Both the position numbers and the translations under genes were made by a program. The notes beneath the pieces are model-generated. The model saw only the letters and a program-made list of their open reading frames with translations. It was not told the origin of the DNA and made no database searches. This document shows, piece by piece, positions 43,406 to 53,932 of a stretch of DNA of 64,000 nucleotides (its first letter is position 1; each line of letters starts with the position of its first letter). Source of the DNA: Diplonema papillatum (lineage: Eukaryota; Euglenozoa; Diplonemea; Diplonemida; Diplonemidae); assembly GCA_030068145.1 (NCBI GenBank), contig JAPJBO010000027.1, forward strand, positions 310,001 to 374,000. Direction: 5' to 3'.

Positions 43406-45241
43406 TACACAGGTAGATACGTGCCAAAGTGGCCAATACGATCCAGAGGAGGGTGGCGGCGGCTCACAGAAAGTGAGAGTACCGTGGACGTTTAGTCACA
43501 GAAAACGAGCAAATGTCGGACGTTGGCTGGCCCCGTGAAGAGTGATAAAAAGGCAGAACAGGATTCTTCTTCGAACAACAACATAATACGCGCACCCCCT
43601 TTTCTTTTCACCACACATGAAATGTTGTTTCGTCTTTACTTTTTTGTTGTCCTCTCCTGCTCCTGTGCGTGTCAGCACTTCTTTTCCGCTGTGCTTCGAG
43701 CCTCCTGCTGTTCGCCCCCTGGCTCTGTTGCGCTCTGTTTTCCTGTGAATTGGGCCGTGCTCATCCGCACCTAGTTTGCCCGCTTCGTGGTGTTCCTCCT
43801 CCTCACAGGGTCGGCACTTGGCGGCTTCCTGTGCCGCTGCTGCCTTTGCTGTTCCGCTCCTTCTATGGGATCATCCTTGCCCTCTGCTCTTCTGCGCTTC
43901 GCAACCTGGCTGGCCTTGGTCTCCCGTCCTCCCTGGCTGCCTTACTGCCAAGGTTCACAGCTTGGCGCCTTCAGGTCGTCTCAGAGCTCCCACTACCCGT
44001 ATTTCAGTACGGAACCATTCAGTCTTCCGGAAAGCGGCTTCGCCCGCACTTAGTTGCTCTCTCTCTCTCTCCCCTCGTCCCCCAGGGCAGCGTTTTCAAG
44101 GACGGGGGAAGAAAAAAAAAATCGGGGATCCCCTTCGAAAACGTTTTCCGCTATTTAATAACGGGGTCCCCGTTGAAAACCCGCAAAACAACAAGCAAGG
44201 GTTGAAGGTGGACTGCGCGCACCGCCGCCCAGCACCTAGTTCAAAAAGGGCATCGGGGTAATGACGAAACGAACATGACGCCAATGTCTGTGGACGTGAA
44301 GGCAGCACTTTCTGCTGCCGCAAAAGAAAATGCATGAGTTGCGGTTGCCCAGGACCCTGCTCTGCGACCAGTCCTGCGTTTCACAGGCTTTTTGTCGGAC
44401 TCTGAAGTCAGGCCACCTATTATCCTGGCGAATAGCCAAGTTTCCACAAGCGCGTCAGTTTCAAGCCCCTTTCTGGTCTGATTCTGGCAAAGGTTTTGGA
44501 CCAGGACACGACCTTCGTACAACCCCCATCAACATGGCCGCCAGATCGCCAAGTGCTCCTATAGTATTATGGCTGGTTCGAACCCCGCTTGGCCAGTGGT
44601 AGTGAGAATGCACTGTCCACCGGAAATGAACCTTCCGGCGACCCCCTTCAAACTGGCAACCAACCACCTAGGTGCCCCCAAAACGCCGGAAATCCAGAAG
44701 AAGTGGTCGGATGTTGGGTTACCCTCAGAAAGTGGCCGGAAAATGTGAAAGCAAGAAAGGTCACCTCTACAGTGCAATTCCCTGTGTAGGAATCCTGGAG
44801 GAACCGTGATCCACGGGTTCTGAGGCGATAATCCGTCATAAACCACCCTATTCCAGGAAAGACAGGGCATGCAATCCGATGCAGCTCCGGGGGGGATAGG
44901 GATGGACCTGCTAGGCAGCTGCTTCACCGGCTGGGGGACTTCGGCCAAGATTTTAACAAAGTCCCTGCCCCCCGTACGCACTCCCCACCCGTCATAAACG
45001 AGTGGTTTGACCAAGTCCACGTAGCACGAGGTGCTCGCTCACCGCTCTGGCTTGAGGCCGCCCCTTGCCTCCCTTCACCGGCTCCCTGTGCGTGCGGTTC
45101 TTTCGTGGGTGCCCGCGTGCGTGAAGTGTCTGTGTGCGTGCGGGACGTGTGCCTCCTCGCAAACCTCCTTCGGCTATTCCGCTTTTTTCCACCTTTTTCT
45201 TCCTTTCTCGTCTCTCTCTTTTTTATAAAAAGAACCCATTA

Positions 45242-48200
45242 TTAACCCAATTCCGGCCAAGCACCTACAGGTTAATTTCCACTTTTTCATTTTTATAGAG
45301 TGCCTTCGCTCTTTTGGGCATTCTGGGGCTGGAATTTTGCGATTTCGAAGCATATCTTTCCATTGCCGCCCTTGGAAGGCGAAATTTTGACATGATGTTG
45401 CACTAGTCTGTCATCGTCTTCTCGCTTATGACCGTCTCTAATTCGTCGACAACGTTTCACCGCAACCTTGACAATCTTTTGTTTTCTCGCGTGGTTTAGA
45501 TTTCCTTCCTAGGTTGGGCTTGAGCAAAAGAGAAAAAGAAAGGCGGCAGACGTCATTTTGCGTGCGTTCCGGGGGTAGGGGGTTGGAGTGATGGCGAGAG
45601 AACGGGCAAGACGCAGGAAATTGAGGTACGGGGCAGGTGGGCAGTTCACGCAACTACTGGCCACTGCAGTCACTTTCATCAGTAGACTCGGTATACGTCA
45701 GACGCACTCCTTTGAGTGTGGGAGGGCGCCCCTGCTTGCAAGGGCGGCCGCCTCGTTTCTTCAAGCGCTGGGTCCCAGGAGTTTCCGGCTCGTAGTAATG
45801 GTGGTTCTTGAGGGTGTGAAACCGGGTAAAACACGGAGCGGGACACAGAGCCACGCCACATGTTTTGCAGACATATTTCGTCTTGACCAAACGAACATGG
45901 CATTTGCACGCAACGCGGGTGTCTGTTTCCAGAATGGCATGGAACTTGCCATCCAGGCGCGACGGGTGGTCGCTAGCCCGAGGTGTGCGCGTTCCGGGGC
46001 TGAAGTCCTCAGTACTGCGGTTGTCAGCAAGTAACCCGCGGATGAGCTCTTTTCTGAAGTCCTTGAAGGGTAAGGACCCGCGATTCTTACCAAGACGCTT
46101 GTACAAGATAAAACTGTTCAACGCAGACACTTCGAGCAAATAAAAGAAGACTTTCATATACCATCGTTTGCCCTGCATGAATCGTGTCGCCCGGGCAAGG
46201 TACTGGTCGCAGCGATCTACCCCCCCCATGTGTTTGTTGTAAGCAACCACGATGTCTGGCTTACTGACCTTCAACCGCTTTCCCCCCTTGCAGCGACGCT
46301 CAAGCTCGGTCATTGTTGTTCCAATGGGGAGTGTTGACAACATGCGGACTTCACGCTTGTCAACCCACTCCAAGAACGTGATCGGCGAACTTTGGCGATA
46401 CTGGCAATGGCCGCGTTTCGGGGCCGCAGCCTTATCCGCTTGGGATGGGCGGCCGCGCTTCTTTTGGGACTTGCTAAAAAGTGGGATCCCGTTCCGATTT
46501 TTGCGGACAGTTCCGGCCGCGTGGAATCCCAAGGTGTATAATTTTAGCATGAGGGGAATGCTTGTGTAGTAGTTGTCCATGTACATGTGCCTTCCTGAGT
46601 ATGCATACAGAGCCGCAGCTGCAAGAAGTTCACGCTCACCAACGTTCACGGGGCCAGGGTTAGTATCCGTGTCAATCTTACCGGTATACACTGACGATAC
46701 CAATGTGTAACCAGTCTGTGACTCAGCCAGAACAAAACACTTCAAACCGAATCGATGCCGTTTCATGGGCATGTATTGCTTGAAGCTGACACGACCTTTG
46801 TACTTGATGATCGACTCATCAAAGCTAAGTTCTTTATCGGGAGCATAGACATCCCGCCATTGGAGAGACACAAGCTGGAAAATATCTCTTATCTTGATGA
46901 GTCGGTCCGGGTGTTCCTTCTTTCCACTGAGGGGGTCTGTGAAGTGCAGCGTCCTGTGAATATCGTGCCACCTTTTCCTGGACATGGTTTCAGAAAAAAA
47001 CGCGCATTGTTCGATAGGGTCCACGGACCAGTACGAGTAGAGATCCTGTTTCACGGACAACCCCATCGCGTATGTGACAGCACACCAGCGAAGAAATTCC
47101 GCAATATCGGGTGCTTCGTACGAGATACCCTCTTTCCCTGCAGCATACACACTCATGTGCCCAATGATCTGGGTGACCACCAGGTCGGTGAACATGCATC
47201 TGAAGATGTCAGTGGGGGAGGAATCCTCATCAAGGTCGTAGGACGGATTCGGTCCGGTCTTCTTGGCGTTGAAAGGGAATTCGAGGTTGGGCTCGACTTT
47301 GCTGCTCCACGACAAGGACTTGATCGCTGCACCTGCTGCCTTGACCGCAGCGCTCTCAGTATTCGGTGGGCGGCCTCGCGGTGCTGGGTTTGCGGGGGGC
47401 TTCTGTGCCGGTCCTTTTCGTGGTCGGCCGGGGCGCTTCGGTGCAGGCTTTGCGGAGGGCTTCGGCGCCTGTTCTTTTGGTGGCTCGCCAAAAAAAATGT
47501 TCATAAAGTGGCCGAGATCACCGCTCTGAACCCGCGGGTTGGCCAGGAACACGACGTTGGCCGGGTGGGGTCGGTCTTCGCCTCGCTCGACTGAGCCGGT
47601 TCCTCTCAGCACGGCCCAGTTGTACAGCGCTGTGTACACTGTCTCCGGATTGGGCTGGAATCCGATACCGTGTTGGAGGCAGAAGCTCGATACCTGATAA
47701 GTGTCCAGCTCCGGTAAGCGTGCCACACTCCTGCAACGCACGTCGAAATGTTCGCGGGCGAAGCTGAGAATGTTCAATGCCGATGGCATCGCAAAACTTC
47801 CCTCCATCGCTCGCATGAGTGCGATGTACCCGCACTCCACCCCGCTCTGCTCGTCACGCAGCTGCAGTGTCACACCCCGGATACCGCCGAACTCACGTCG
47901 CGACCGTTGCCTGTCCCAGTTCCCGCAAGAGTCGACCACTGTCACCCGCCCAAGCGCGGTGGCGTCGAGATGATGCACTTGTTCGCGCACTGTCCTTCCC
48001 GACCTGTTGTTGTCGTCATCGTCATCCTCTTCCTCTTCTTCATCCTCTTCTTCTTCCTCGTCCTCTTCCTCTTCCACCTCTTCTGCTTCCTCGTTGTCCT
48101 CTTCTTCTGTCGACCCCACACTCTCCATATCCGTGGCCGCCCGCTTCCTTCCAGACATTTTGTACTTTTCACTGCCCAAGTTTCTGGATTGTTTCGACTG

Positions 48201-48433
48201 TTGATGACAAGGCATTGAAAAAGCCGGTTTTCCGGGGGTTTCCCCAATCTCGCCACTTGGTTTCAATCGTCATTGCTGACGAATTTTTGACATTCGAGGG
48301 CGGCAATGAAAAGATTTGCTCGAAATGGGTGAATTCCATATTTTTGGGAATTTTTTGGCGCCTCCTGAGCACCCCTACAGAAAAATCCAGATTAAGCCGG
48401 ACATATATGTCCGGTTGGTCGGAGTTGAGTTAA
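45242..48433 (-). mobile_element. Structurally complete piggyBac transposon
   Basis: TTAA at 45242-45245 and again at 48430-48433 brackets inverted ends. The left end reads CCCAATTCCGGCCAAGC; the right end, read inward, reads CTCAACTCCGACCAACC. A GGACATATATGTCC palindrome follows inside the right end. The single gene is an uninterrupted 853-codon transposase on the minus strand. TTAA duplication is diagnostic of piggyBac. Nothing in the element looks broken. Confidence 0.88.
45654..48215 (-). CDS. piggyBac transposase with N-terminal Cys/His extension and AT-hooks
   Basis: 853 residues from the ATG at 48215; M20 (48158) is an alternative start. An acidic run of Glu/Asp (about 40-69) is followed by an unusual ~170-residue ordered region containing SGVECGYIALMRAM (C128) and SGDLGHFMNIFF (H236). 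Next come AT-hook-like RPGRPRK and PRGRPP (about 260-285). The DDE-type piggyBac core has all three acidic residues: FDESIIKYKGR (D466), MDNYYTS (D547) and GGVDRCDQY (D667). A further AT-hook-like RGRPS lies at about 587. The C-terminus carries the cysteine-rich zinc-binding domain (CKCHVRLVKTKYVCKTCG then LCPAPCFTRFHTLKNHH, about 770-805). The transposase acts in the nucleus on TTAA sites. All essential residues appear present. Confidence 0.95.
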   Translation of the reverse strand: MPCHQQSKQSRNLGSEKYKMSGRKRAATDMESVGSTEEEDNEEAEEVEEEEDEEEEEDEEEEEDDDDDNNRSGRTVREQVHHLDATALGRVTVVDSCGNWDRQRSRREFGGIRGVTLQLRDEQSGVECGYIALMRAMEGSFAMPSALNILSFAREHFDVRCRSVARLPELDTYQVSSFCLQHGIGFQPNPETVYTALYNWAVLRGTGSVERGEDRPHPANVVFLANPRVQSGDLGHFMNIFFGEPPKEQAPKPSAKPAPKRPGRPRKGPAQKPPANPAPRGRPPNTESAAVKAAGAAIKSLSWSSKVEPNLEFPFNAKKTGPNPSYDLDEDSSPTDIFRCMFTDLVVTQIIGHMSVYAAGKEGISYEAPDIAEFLRWCAVTYAMGLSVKQDLYSYWSVDPIEQCAFFSETMSRKRWHDIHRTLHFTDPLSGKKEHPDRLIKIRDIFQLVSLQWRDVYAPDKELSFDESIIKYKGRVSFKQYMPMKRHRFGLKCFVLAESQTGYTLVSSVYTGKIDTDTNPGPVNVGERELLAAAALYAYSGRHMYMDNYYTSIPLMLKLYTLGFHAAGTVRKNRNGIPLFSKSQKKRGRPSQADKAAAPKRGHCQYRQSSPITFLEWVDKREVRMLSTLPIGTTMTELERRCKGGKRLKVSKPDIVVAYNKHMGGVDRCDQYLARATRFMQGKRWYMKVFFYLLEVSALNSFILYKRLGKNRGSLPFKDFRKELIRGLLADNRSTEDFSPGTRTPRASDHPSRLDGKFHAILETDTRVACKCHVRLVKTKYVCKTCGVALCPAPCFTRFHTLKNHHYYEPETPGTQRLKKRGGRPCKQGRPPTLKGVRLTYTESTDESDCSGQ

Positions 48434-48479
48434 CTAAGTTCCCAGCGAACTTCCACTCTAAAACCTATTCATAATGAAA

Positions 48480-48607
48480 GTGTACACCACAAAGAAAACA
48501 ACCCGCACCCATATATCCCTCACTTGCTTTAAGAGAACCCATTTAGCAAAGGTCACCCAGACTCTAAAATCCCGGCGTCTCTAGCGAACATTTGCTCTAA
48601 AAACAGT
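48480..48607 (+). repeat. 120-bp dispersed repeat, copy 2
   Basis: Aligns with 27160-27290, including AGAGAACCCAT, CTAAAATCCCGG and GCGAACATTTGCTCTAAAA. It lies just outside the piggyBac right end. Confidence 0.75.
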
Positions 48608-49144
48608 TACCGGGGCTCACTGGCCTTCGAAAAGGGACCCAAGCTTCTGCGATTGGCTTCGCTGGCTTGCCGATAATACAGGTTTCTCACTGTGTACGAG
48701 TTATGCTGCTGCTGGGCTTGAATCGTTTGCATGCCAGCAGAGGCGTACCGAAAAGCATACTACGCCATATTATTATTAGCCCTGTGCGGCCTGACCATGC
48801 TGACCAATGACCCGCCGAGGACATGCTGCGCCTCAATGTTCCTCTGAGACTCAAGGGGACGTCGCCTACCCCCACCCTTCCACCGCGACCCCATGTCCAC
48901 TGTGCTCTGCGGAGTTTACTTCGCAGATTGCCACCGTAAAAAGACGACAAGTCGATGCTGCCTAGCGAGTCGCAGTCACAATCACACCTGAGTTTTTTAC
49001 CTGATTGCTCAGACACGGTTGTAGGGGCCTTCTCCCCGTGACGGATTCGCCTGTGCTCTAGTAGCACGGGTGGTCCTGGCTGTGACGAGCTACGAACAGC
49101 CGCCTGACAAACCAAACTCAAACCGCTCTCGTCTGCAGACACTC

Positions 49145-49262
49145 AGGTTCCGCGCTGATGATGGTCCGCCTCATGTGTCCGTGGCTTAAAGGACCGAAAC
49201 ACGGCGCAGACGGGACCAGTGCGGTGTTGAGCACATACCCATTCCAAGCACGCTCATGCAAT
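49145..49262 (+). repeat. Repeat family F, copy 1
   Basis: TGTCCGTGGCTTAAAGGACC through GAGCACATACCCATTCCAAG matches 58185-58262 almost exactly. The upstream GCGCTGATGATGGTCCGCC is shared, inverted, with 50985-51003. Confidence 0.8.
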
Positions 49263-50905
49263 TACCCCTTCACCCGCGCCCCCCTGAATACTGCATCCAT
49301 GAGCCAGTCCACCCCTTTTTCCCAGAAGTGCATCGAAGTGCCTGCAGTCAATCACAGTTTATCAGCAGTCTATCCGTTTCTTGTTGCATCAGTGGGGAGT
49401 CATTTTGCAAGCAAATGAGTACCACACTATAGCAGTGAGCGCGACGATCAAGACGAGCTTAAGAGGCGAAAACATGACACCTCACGTGCGAAGAGATAAC
49501 CGCGCCGTCGGCGATGCAGATTACCGCCACAGATTCTTTGCTTTCTAACCCGAGCTATAGCAGTCTATCGCGTTTAGCACAGTCTATCATAGACTATAAG
49601 AGTAGAGAAGCACGACACGGTGCGATAGAAGGGGTAGTTACTGGTGACTGCTGCAGGCCATCGCTATAGATATTCTGCATTCTAACTCAAACCAACCTCG
49701 ACTATCAGAGTCTAACACACAGTTTTATTAGCAGTGGTGGACCGGCTCAATTCACGTTGCCAATGCGGTGACCCTCAGATACTCATGAAGACCACATAAA
49801 GCCCTGCCTCCCCCTCCCAATGAAAAAGCAAAATAGAAAATTTCGAACCGCCCTCTTTCGCTTCCCTTACCGCCGCTTCCACCCTCCCCCTGCGTTCGGT
49901 GTCCTGGCCCCACGAAAATGTCCATACGGAAAATATGCAGCACTTTGAGGGGCGGCAATCGCCTGCATCTACTTGAAAGCAACCAACACAAATCAACACT
50001 GGCAACATACAAACCGGAAGGCGTAGCGCCCAGCAGGCGTACTTTGGCTTGGCTAGGGCGGCGCGTGCGTTCTTCTGAAGAACCTGGTTATCAACGGACG
50101 CTGAACTTGTTACCAAGGACGACCTTCCCGCTTCTATATATAGGCCGCCGCGTTATTTCTTTCGGACCAACAAGGTATAAGTGAAGCCTATGTTTAGAAC
50201 TGGAGTCCCTGCCTTTTGCAAGCACCCCGGGAGGATTGTAGGAAGTGGCTTGGCGGGGAGAGGAACGTTCGACTTTGGCAGCAATTGTTTATTAAGTTCG
50301 ACCGAATCCAGGCAGTGCGCTCAGCAGGCGCGCAAAAGTTGCCTATTTTTCCGAACGCCGTCGAAGCCTCAATAAACCGTGGTCATATTCGTCAAGTTCG
50401 CGGCCCCCCCCAACAAGTTTGCAAGTAAAATCATGCATCCAGCGCAGACAGGAGCCGAAAAGGGGGATAAGGGTCGCATGCACCCGGCCTGCCTTTTCCA
50501 ACCTCTGCCCATACAACCCGACCCTTCTGGGTAGGGACTTCTCGATAGCTTTTCTGCGCAGGCAATATTGTCAATGCAACCGCGGTGGTTTTGAAATAAG
50601 TTCGGACCGGGTCAGGGACGTGATGGTTAACGCATACAAAAATCGAATGCAACACGACGCGTAGTATCCGCGTCTTTTTTCGTTCTGAATGAACACCCGC
50701 TTTACGTCATCGGTCAGAACAGCAAACGAACCGGGAGCTTTTTATGCGCTCTGCCAACGACGGGTGTAACTTCCCAGTCAGCTTCCCCGTATCTTCCTCC
50801 CTCGATTGTGCTGGTGAGAGGCAGGATTCTGCCCGAACGTTGAAACTAACATATTGCCGCCCGAGAGGAAGCACCTTGCGTGACCCTCAGGCGAGCTCCA
50901 CCTTT

Positions 50906-51185
50906 TCTCTGTCGCATCGGTGCTCCGCACTGCTCCCGTTCTGCTCCGTGTTTCGGTTCTTTAAAAGCCGCGGACACAAGGCGGACCATCATCAGCGCGG
51001 AACCTGAGGGCCAGCAGACAGGACAGCGGTGTGAGTCTGGTAGGGAGGGCACGCTTCTCGGCTTCCTACTTGAGCACCACCGTATTTGAGTTGCCGGTAT
51101 TGCTGCGTATCTTCTCGCTTTTTGTTTGTGCGCACTAGCGGAACTCACCTGCTTTGGTAGGTTTCATGTAGTACGCTGCCAACTA
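50906..51185 (-). repeat. Repeat family F, diverged inverted copy
   Basis: The reverse complement carries GCGCTGATGATGGTCCGCC, the GTCCGCGGCTTTTAAAGAAC version of the family core and, further on, the CCTACCAAAGCAGGTGAGTT end also seen at 58290-58330. Confidence 0.65.
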
Positions 51186-51794
51186 CTTAGTACCAACAAC
51201 GCAATGTTAACACAAAAAAAAACAGTCGAAGGTGGACCTCAGGGCTCGGCGGACGCTCACAGGATACAGCGACACAAACAGCACGTGTCAGATCCATGCG
51301 GCTCTGGGATGGACGAGCTTACCTATACGGTACTTGATCAGTCGTATCAGATTATCCATAACCGGATGCGGGCTTGGGTGAACAAGGAAAAGGAAAAGAG
51401 TTAACGCTTCCGGGGGTGGCTCCTTGCGATGATCAACGAAGCAACAAACGATCAGCATCAACCGATGCCATGATGACCAGAAGATGGACCAACCTTGTTC
51501 TGCACGTGTACCGGTGGTAAATCCGCTCTGGCGGGGTAGTTCTCCGTGCTGGCACCCTTTTTTTCTAGCGGTATTTGTGGATTAGAAGGTCGGTATTGAG
51601 GGGGGTTGAGAAAAGTGCGAGGGCGCCGCTCGTTTCGGGTGATGTGTCACTCCGTTGGGAAACCTTGTGAAAGTCCCCTCACGCGTTTTTTTTCGTTGGC
51701 TTCTCGCTTAACCCGATCACAGCGGTGGATGGAATGAGGAAACGACTGTCAAACAGATTGGAAACCGAGGATTTAAACATGGGCATGAAGGAAA

Positions 51795-51945
51795 TCGAAA
51801 ATCCCGAGTCATCATTCTCTTGCATCGGATCGTACCGTCAATCGCATTTGGTCTCCGAGGCTGAAAGCCACCGGCCGAACAATGTTAGTCGGCAAACTGG
51901 ATCCGTAACTTCGGGAAACGGATTGGCTCTGAGGACACGTGCAGG
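51795..51945 (+). rRNA. Fragment of nuclear-type LSU (28S) rRNA, domain IV
   Basis: AGTCGGCAAACTGGATCCGT followed by AACTTCGGGAAACGGATTGG and CTCTGAGG corresponds closely to the eukaryotic 28S segment AGTCGGCAAAATAGATCCGT, AACTTCGGGATAAGGATTGG, CTCTAAGG. Just upstream, GAAAATCC, GGATCGTACCG, AATCGC and GGTCTCCGAGG match the preceding 28S blocks in order. The version is eukaryotic cytosolic, not bacterial or organellar. No full rRNA gene surrounds it. It lies 48 kb downstream of the domain V-VI fragment at 3505, i.e. in reversed order relative to a normal gene. Confidence 0.7.
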
Positions 51946-52369
51946 ATGTCGGTGCGGGTTAAGTCCGGGCTCAGATTGAAGGTGCCGTGAGTGGAGCCGC
52001 GGGTAGCACCCGGGAGGTTCCAGGAACCCGAACGACAAAAAGATACGATACGGCACATCATACGCACATTATTAAACGATATCTTAGGGTGGTCACATTT
52101 TTACCTTACCGGAAAAATTCCCCATTGGAACTAGGGGGGGTAGGTAGGGCTACCACGTGTTATAATTTTTAAGGTGCGGGCAATTATTTTCCCCCTGCCT
52201 GTACGTACACCCAGGTTCGATTCCCTTCCAAGCTCTTTTCTGCAGGCAAAACTACAGTCTTTCTCCGAAGATTGGATCAAAAATCCTCAAGTAAACGTAA
52301 TCTCTACAAATGAGGGGGGTCGAGGGGCACAGCCCCCCGCCCAAACGGTACGGTACGAACAACCGGTGG

Positions 52370-52520
52370 AAAACCTTTCTTGATGGGTGGAAGAACCTTC
52401 TAGAAGGTGGGCCACCTCAAGATGCGGTTGAAAACCCTTCTTGATGGGCGGAAGAACCTTCTAGAAGGGGACACCTCAGAATGCGGTGGGAAAAGCATTC
52501 TGACGGGTGAAGAACCTTGA
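52370..52520 (+). repeat. Tandem repeat inside the 1.26-kb element
   Basis: Two and a half units built on TTCTTGATGGGTGGAAGAAC then CTTCTAGAAGG; the third is diverged (TCTGACGGGTGAAGAACC). Confidence 0.8.
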
Positions 52521-52547
52521 CGTGAAGATTGGATCCCGAGAAAAATG

Positions 52548-52615
52548 CCAGCTGCGGGACTCGAACCGTGCAGCCCCGAAGGCGGTGTCCTTGCGACTGG
52601 ACTACTGTCCAAGGC
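52548..52615 (-). other. tRNA-like segment inside the 1.26-kb element
   Basis: On the minus strand a D-arm-like GTCCAGTCGCAAGGAC (4-bp stem) precedes CCGCCTTCGGGGC and a perfect B box GGTTCGAGTCC. The acceptor ends do not pair. A decayed tRNA or tRNA-derived promoter is more likely than a working tRNA-Arg(TCG). Confidence 0.5.
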
Positions 52616-53345
52616 GAAAAAAAATGGGTGCAGCATTTGTGGGGGGTTCAAATAAAAAAAACCACCCGAGAGGGAGGGGGGCAAGGGTACCTGTAAATCC
52701 AGGGTCTCCGGGGCCCGGGCCCCGGGCCGGGCCCCGGGTTAGCGCTAGGATCCAGATAGGGTCCAGGCCCACGGTAATCACGCCATCCAAGGATGGAATC
52801 CTCAATATTGCAGCTTCCACAACAAGCGGAGAGCAAGACGAGAAGAAATCAAGAAATAAACTTGATAAATTTTGATAAAAAAAGCTCACAGTCGCGCATA
52901 TACCATAGGGGCCGAGCGGGCGGAGGCTCTAAGGTGAAATGGTCAAAATGCCCTGGGAAAAATGTGGGACAAAAACTTTCCGAAAATGCGGGTTTTTAGG
53001 GATTCCGGCCCAAAAGAAAAGTTTTTTTCAACGCCCACCTTGGTTTACCCTTTAGGCAGCCAGCTAGACCTGCCAGAACCTGAAACCCTCCTTCAGGTTT
53101 CGTGGCTGTGTCGAAACATACATTCCGAGGACGTTTTTGAACGCTTTTGAATCCGTTGAGCTCAAGGACAGTCTGGGGCCCTGGAATGGAATTGTAAACG
53201 AAGTGAGTTTTTCCAAATAATCGTTCAGGACCAAAACCCCTGGAAATTTTTCCAGGGCCCGACACATACAGGTACCCCGGAGGGCTTCGACCTTTTGGCT
53301 GACACCACCGGGGAACCTGGTAAGGTAAAATGTGACCCACCCTTA

Positions 53346-53932
53346 ACATGTTGCTTCAGCTGATGCGGAGAAATACCTTCCCAGGGGAGCCAGAAGAACC
53401 CAGAATTCGGTAAGCCCACACGTCGAAACCTCAGGTTCACGTCGGGAACCGAGGTAAGTTGCTCCGAGCTGGCGCCAAAACGAAGAAGAAGAAAAGAAGA
53501 AAAAAACAGAAACAAGAACCATGCTGACGAGGGCCTACCTTATAAGGTATGTGGATAATGGCCGAATCCATCAACAAAGGTTCACACCGAATACTCTTCC
53601 CACGCGTAGCCCTTCAAAAACACGCAGCGTTTAAAGAATATCTCTATTGCCAAAAGTCTCCCGGAGGCTCCAAAAACCCTCGAGACTTCAAGCGAACTTT
53701 CACTCCAAAAAGTGTCAGCAACATGAAACCTCCTATGGGCCCGGTTATGCCGACTCCAGTTGGCCTCGAACTAGTGCTATACAAGAAATAAAGCCAGAAA
53801 ACATGAAGAACGTACATCACACCATCCAATCCTCCCACAACGCGTTCGGGAACCCCCCAATCCGGTTTCACACGACGAAGTGAAAAATCACCCGGCACGA
53901 GCAACACCTCCCCCCCCTCTTTTTCCGTCTTA
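53346..53932. other. Intergenic
   Basis: No gene visible. A diverged copy of the GCGAACTTT...CTCCAAAA repeat lies at about 53620-53715. Confidence 0.4.

Larger units (their letters stand above)
40877..45241. other. Intergenic repeat region
   Basis: 4.4 kb with no supported gene. Contains the family E repeat (42344-42655), a ~28-bp C-run (42757-42784), a long hairpin (43359-43405) and a pyrimidine-rich stretch (43620-44100). A lone B-box-like GGTTCGAACCC lies near 44575. Confidence 0.4.
48434..51794. other. Intergenic repeat region
   Basis: 3.4 kb with no supported gene. Contains the 120-bp repeat (48480-48607) and two inverted copies of repeat family F (49145-49262 and 50906-51185). The immediate upstream side of the rRNA fragment (51400-51790) shows no recognisable rRNA. 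Confidence 0.4.
52087..53342. mobile_element. 1.26-kb DNA element with TTA target duplication (PIF/Harbinger-like)
   Basis: TTA at 52084-52086 and 53343-53345 flanks inverted ends: GGGTGGTCACATTTTTACC and TTACCGG on the left, CCTGGTAAGGTAAAATGTGA and CCCACCC on the right. There is no transposase frame. The interior contains 66-70-bp tandem units at 52370-52520, a tRNA-like segment (52548-52615) and a GGGCCCGGG palindrome cluster at 52710-52740. Same target preference as 11667-13331 but different ends. Confidence 0.75.

Noticed and set aside
44559-45020. Minus-strand 153-codon frame near a lone B box
   Set aside because: No domain signal, and the frame ends in translation of a tRNA-like promoter motif, as expected for repeat debris.
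52548-52615. Functional tRNA-Arg(TCG)
   Set aside because: The D-stem and B box fit, but the acceptor and part of the anticodon stem do not, and it lies inside a transposable element.
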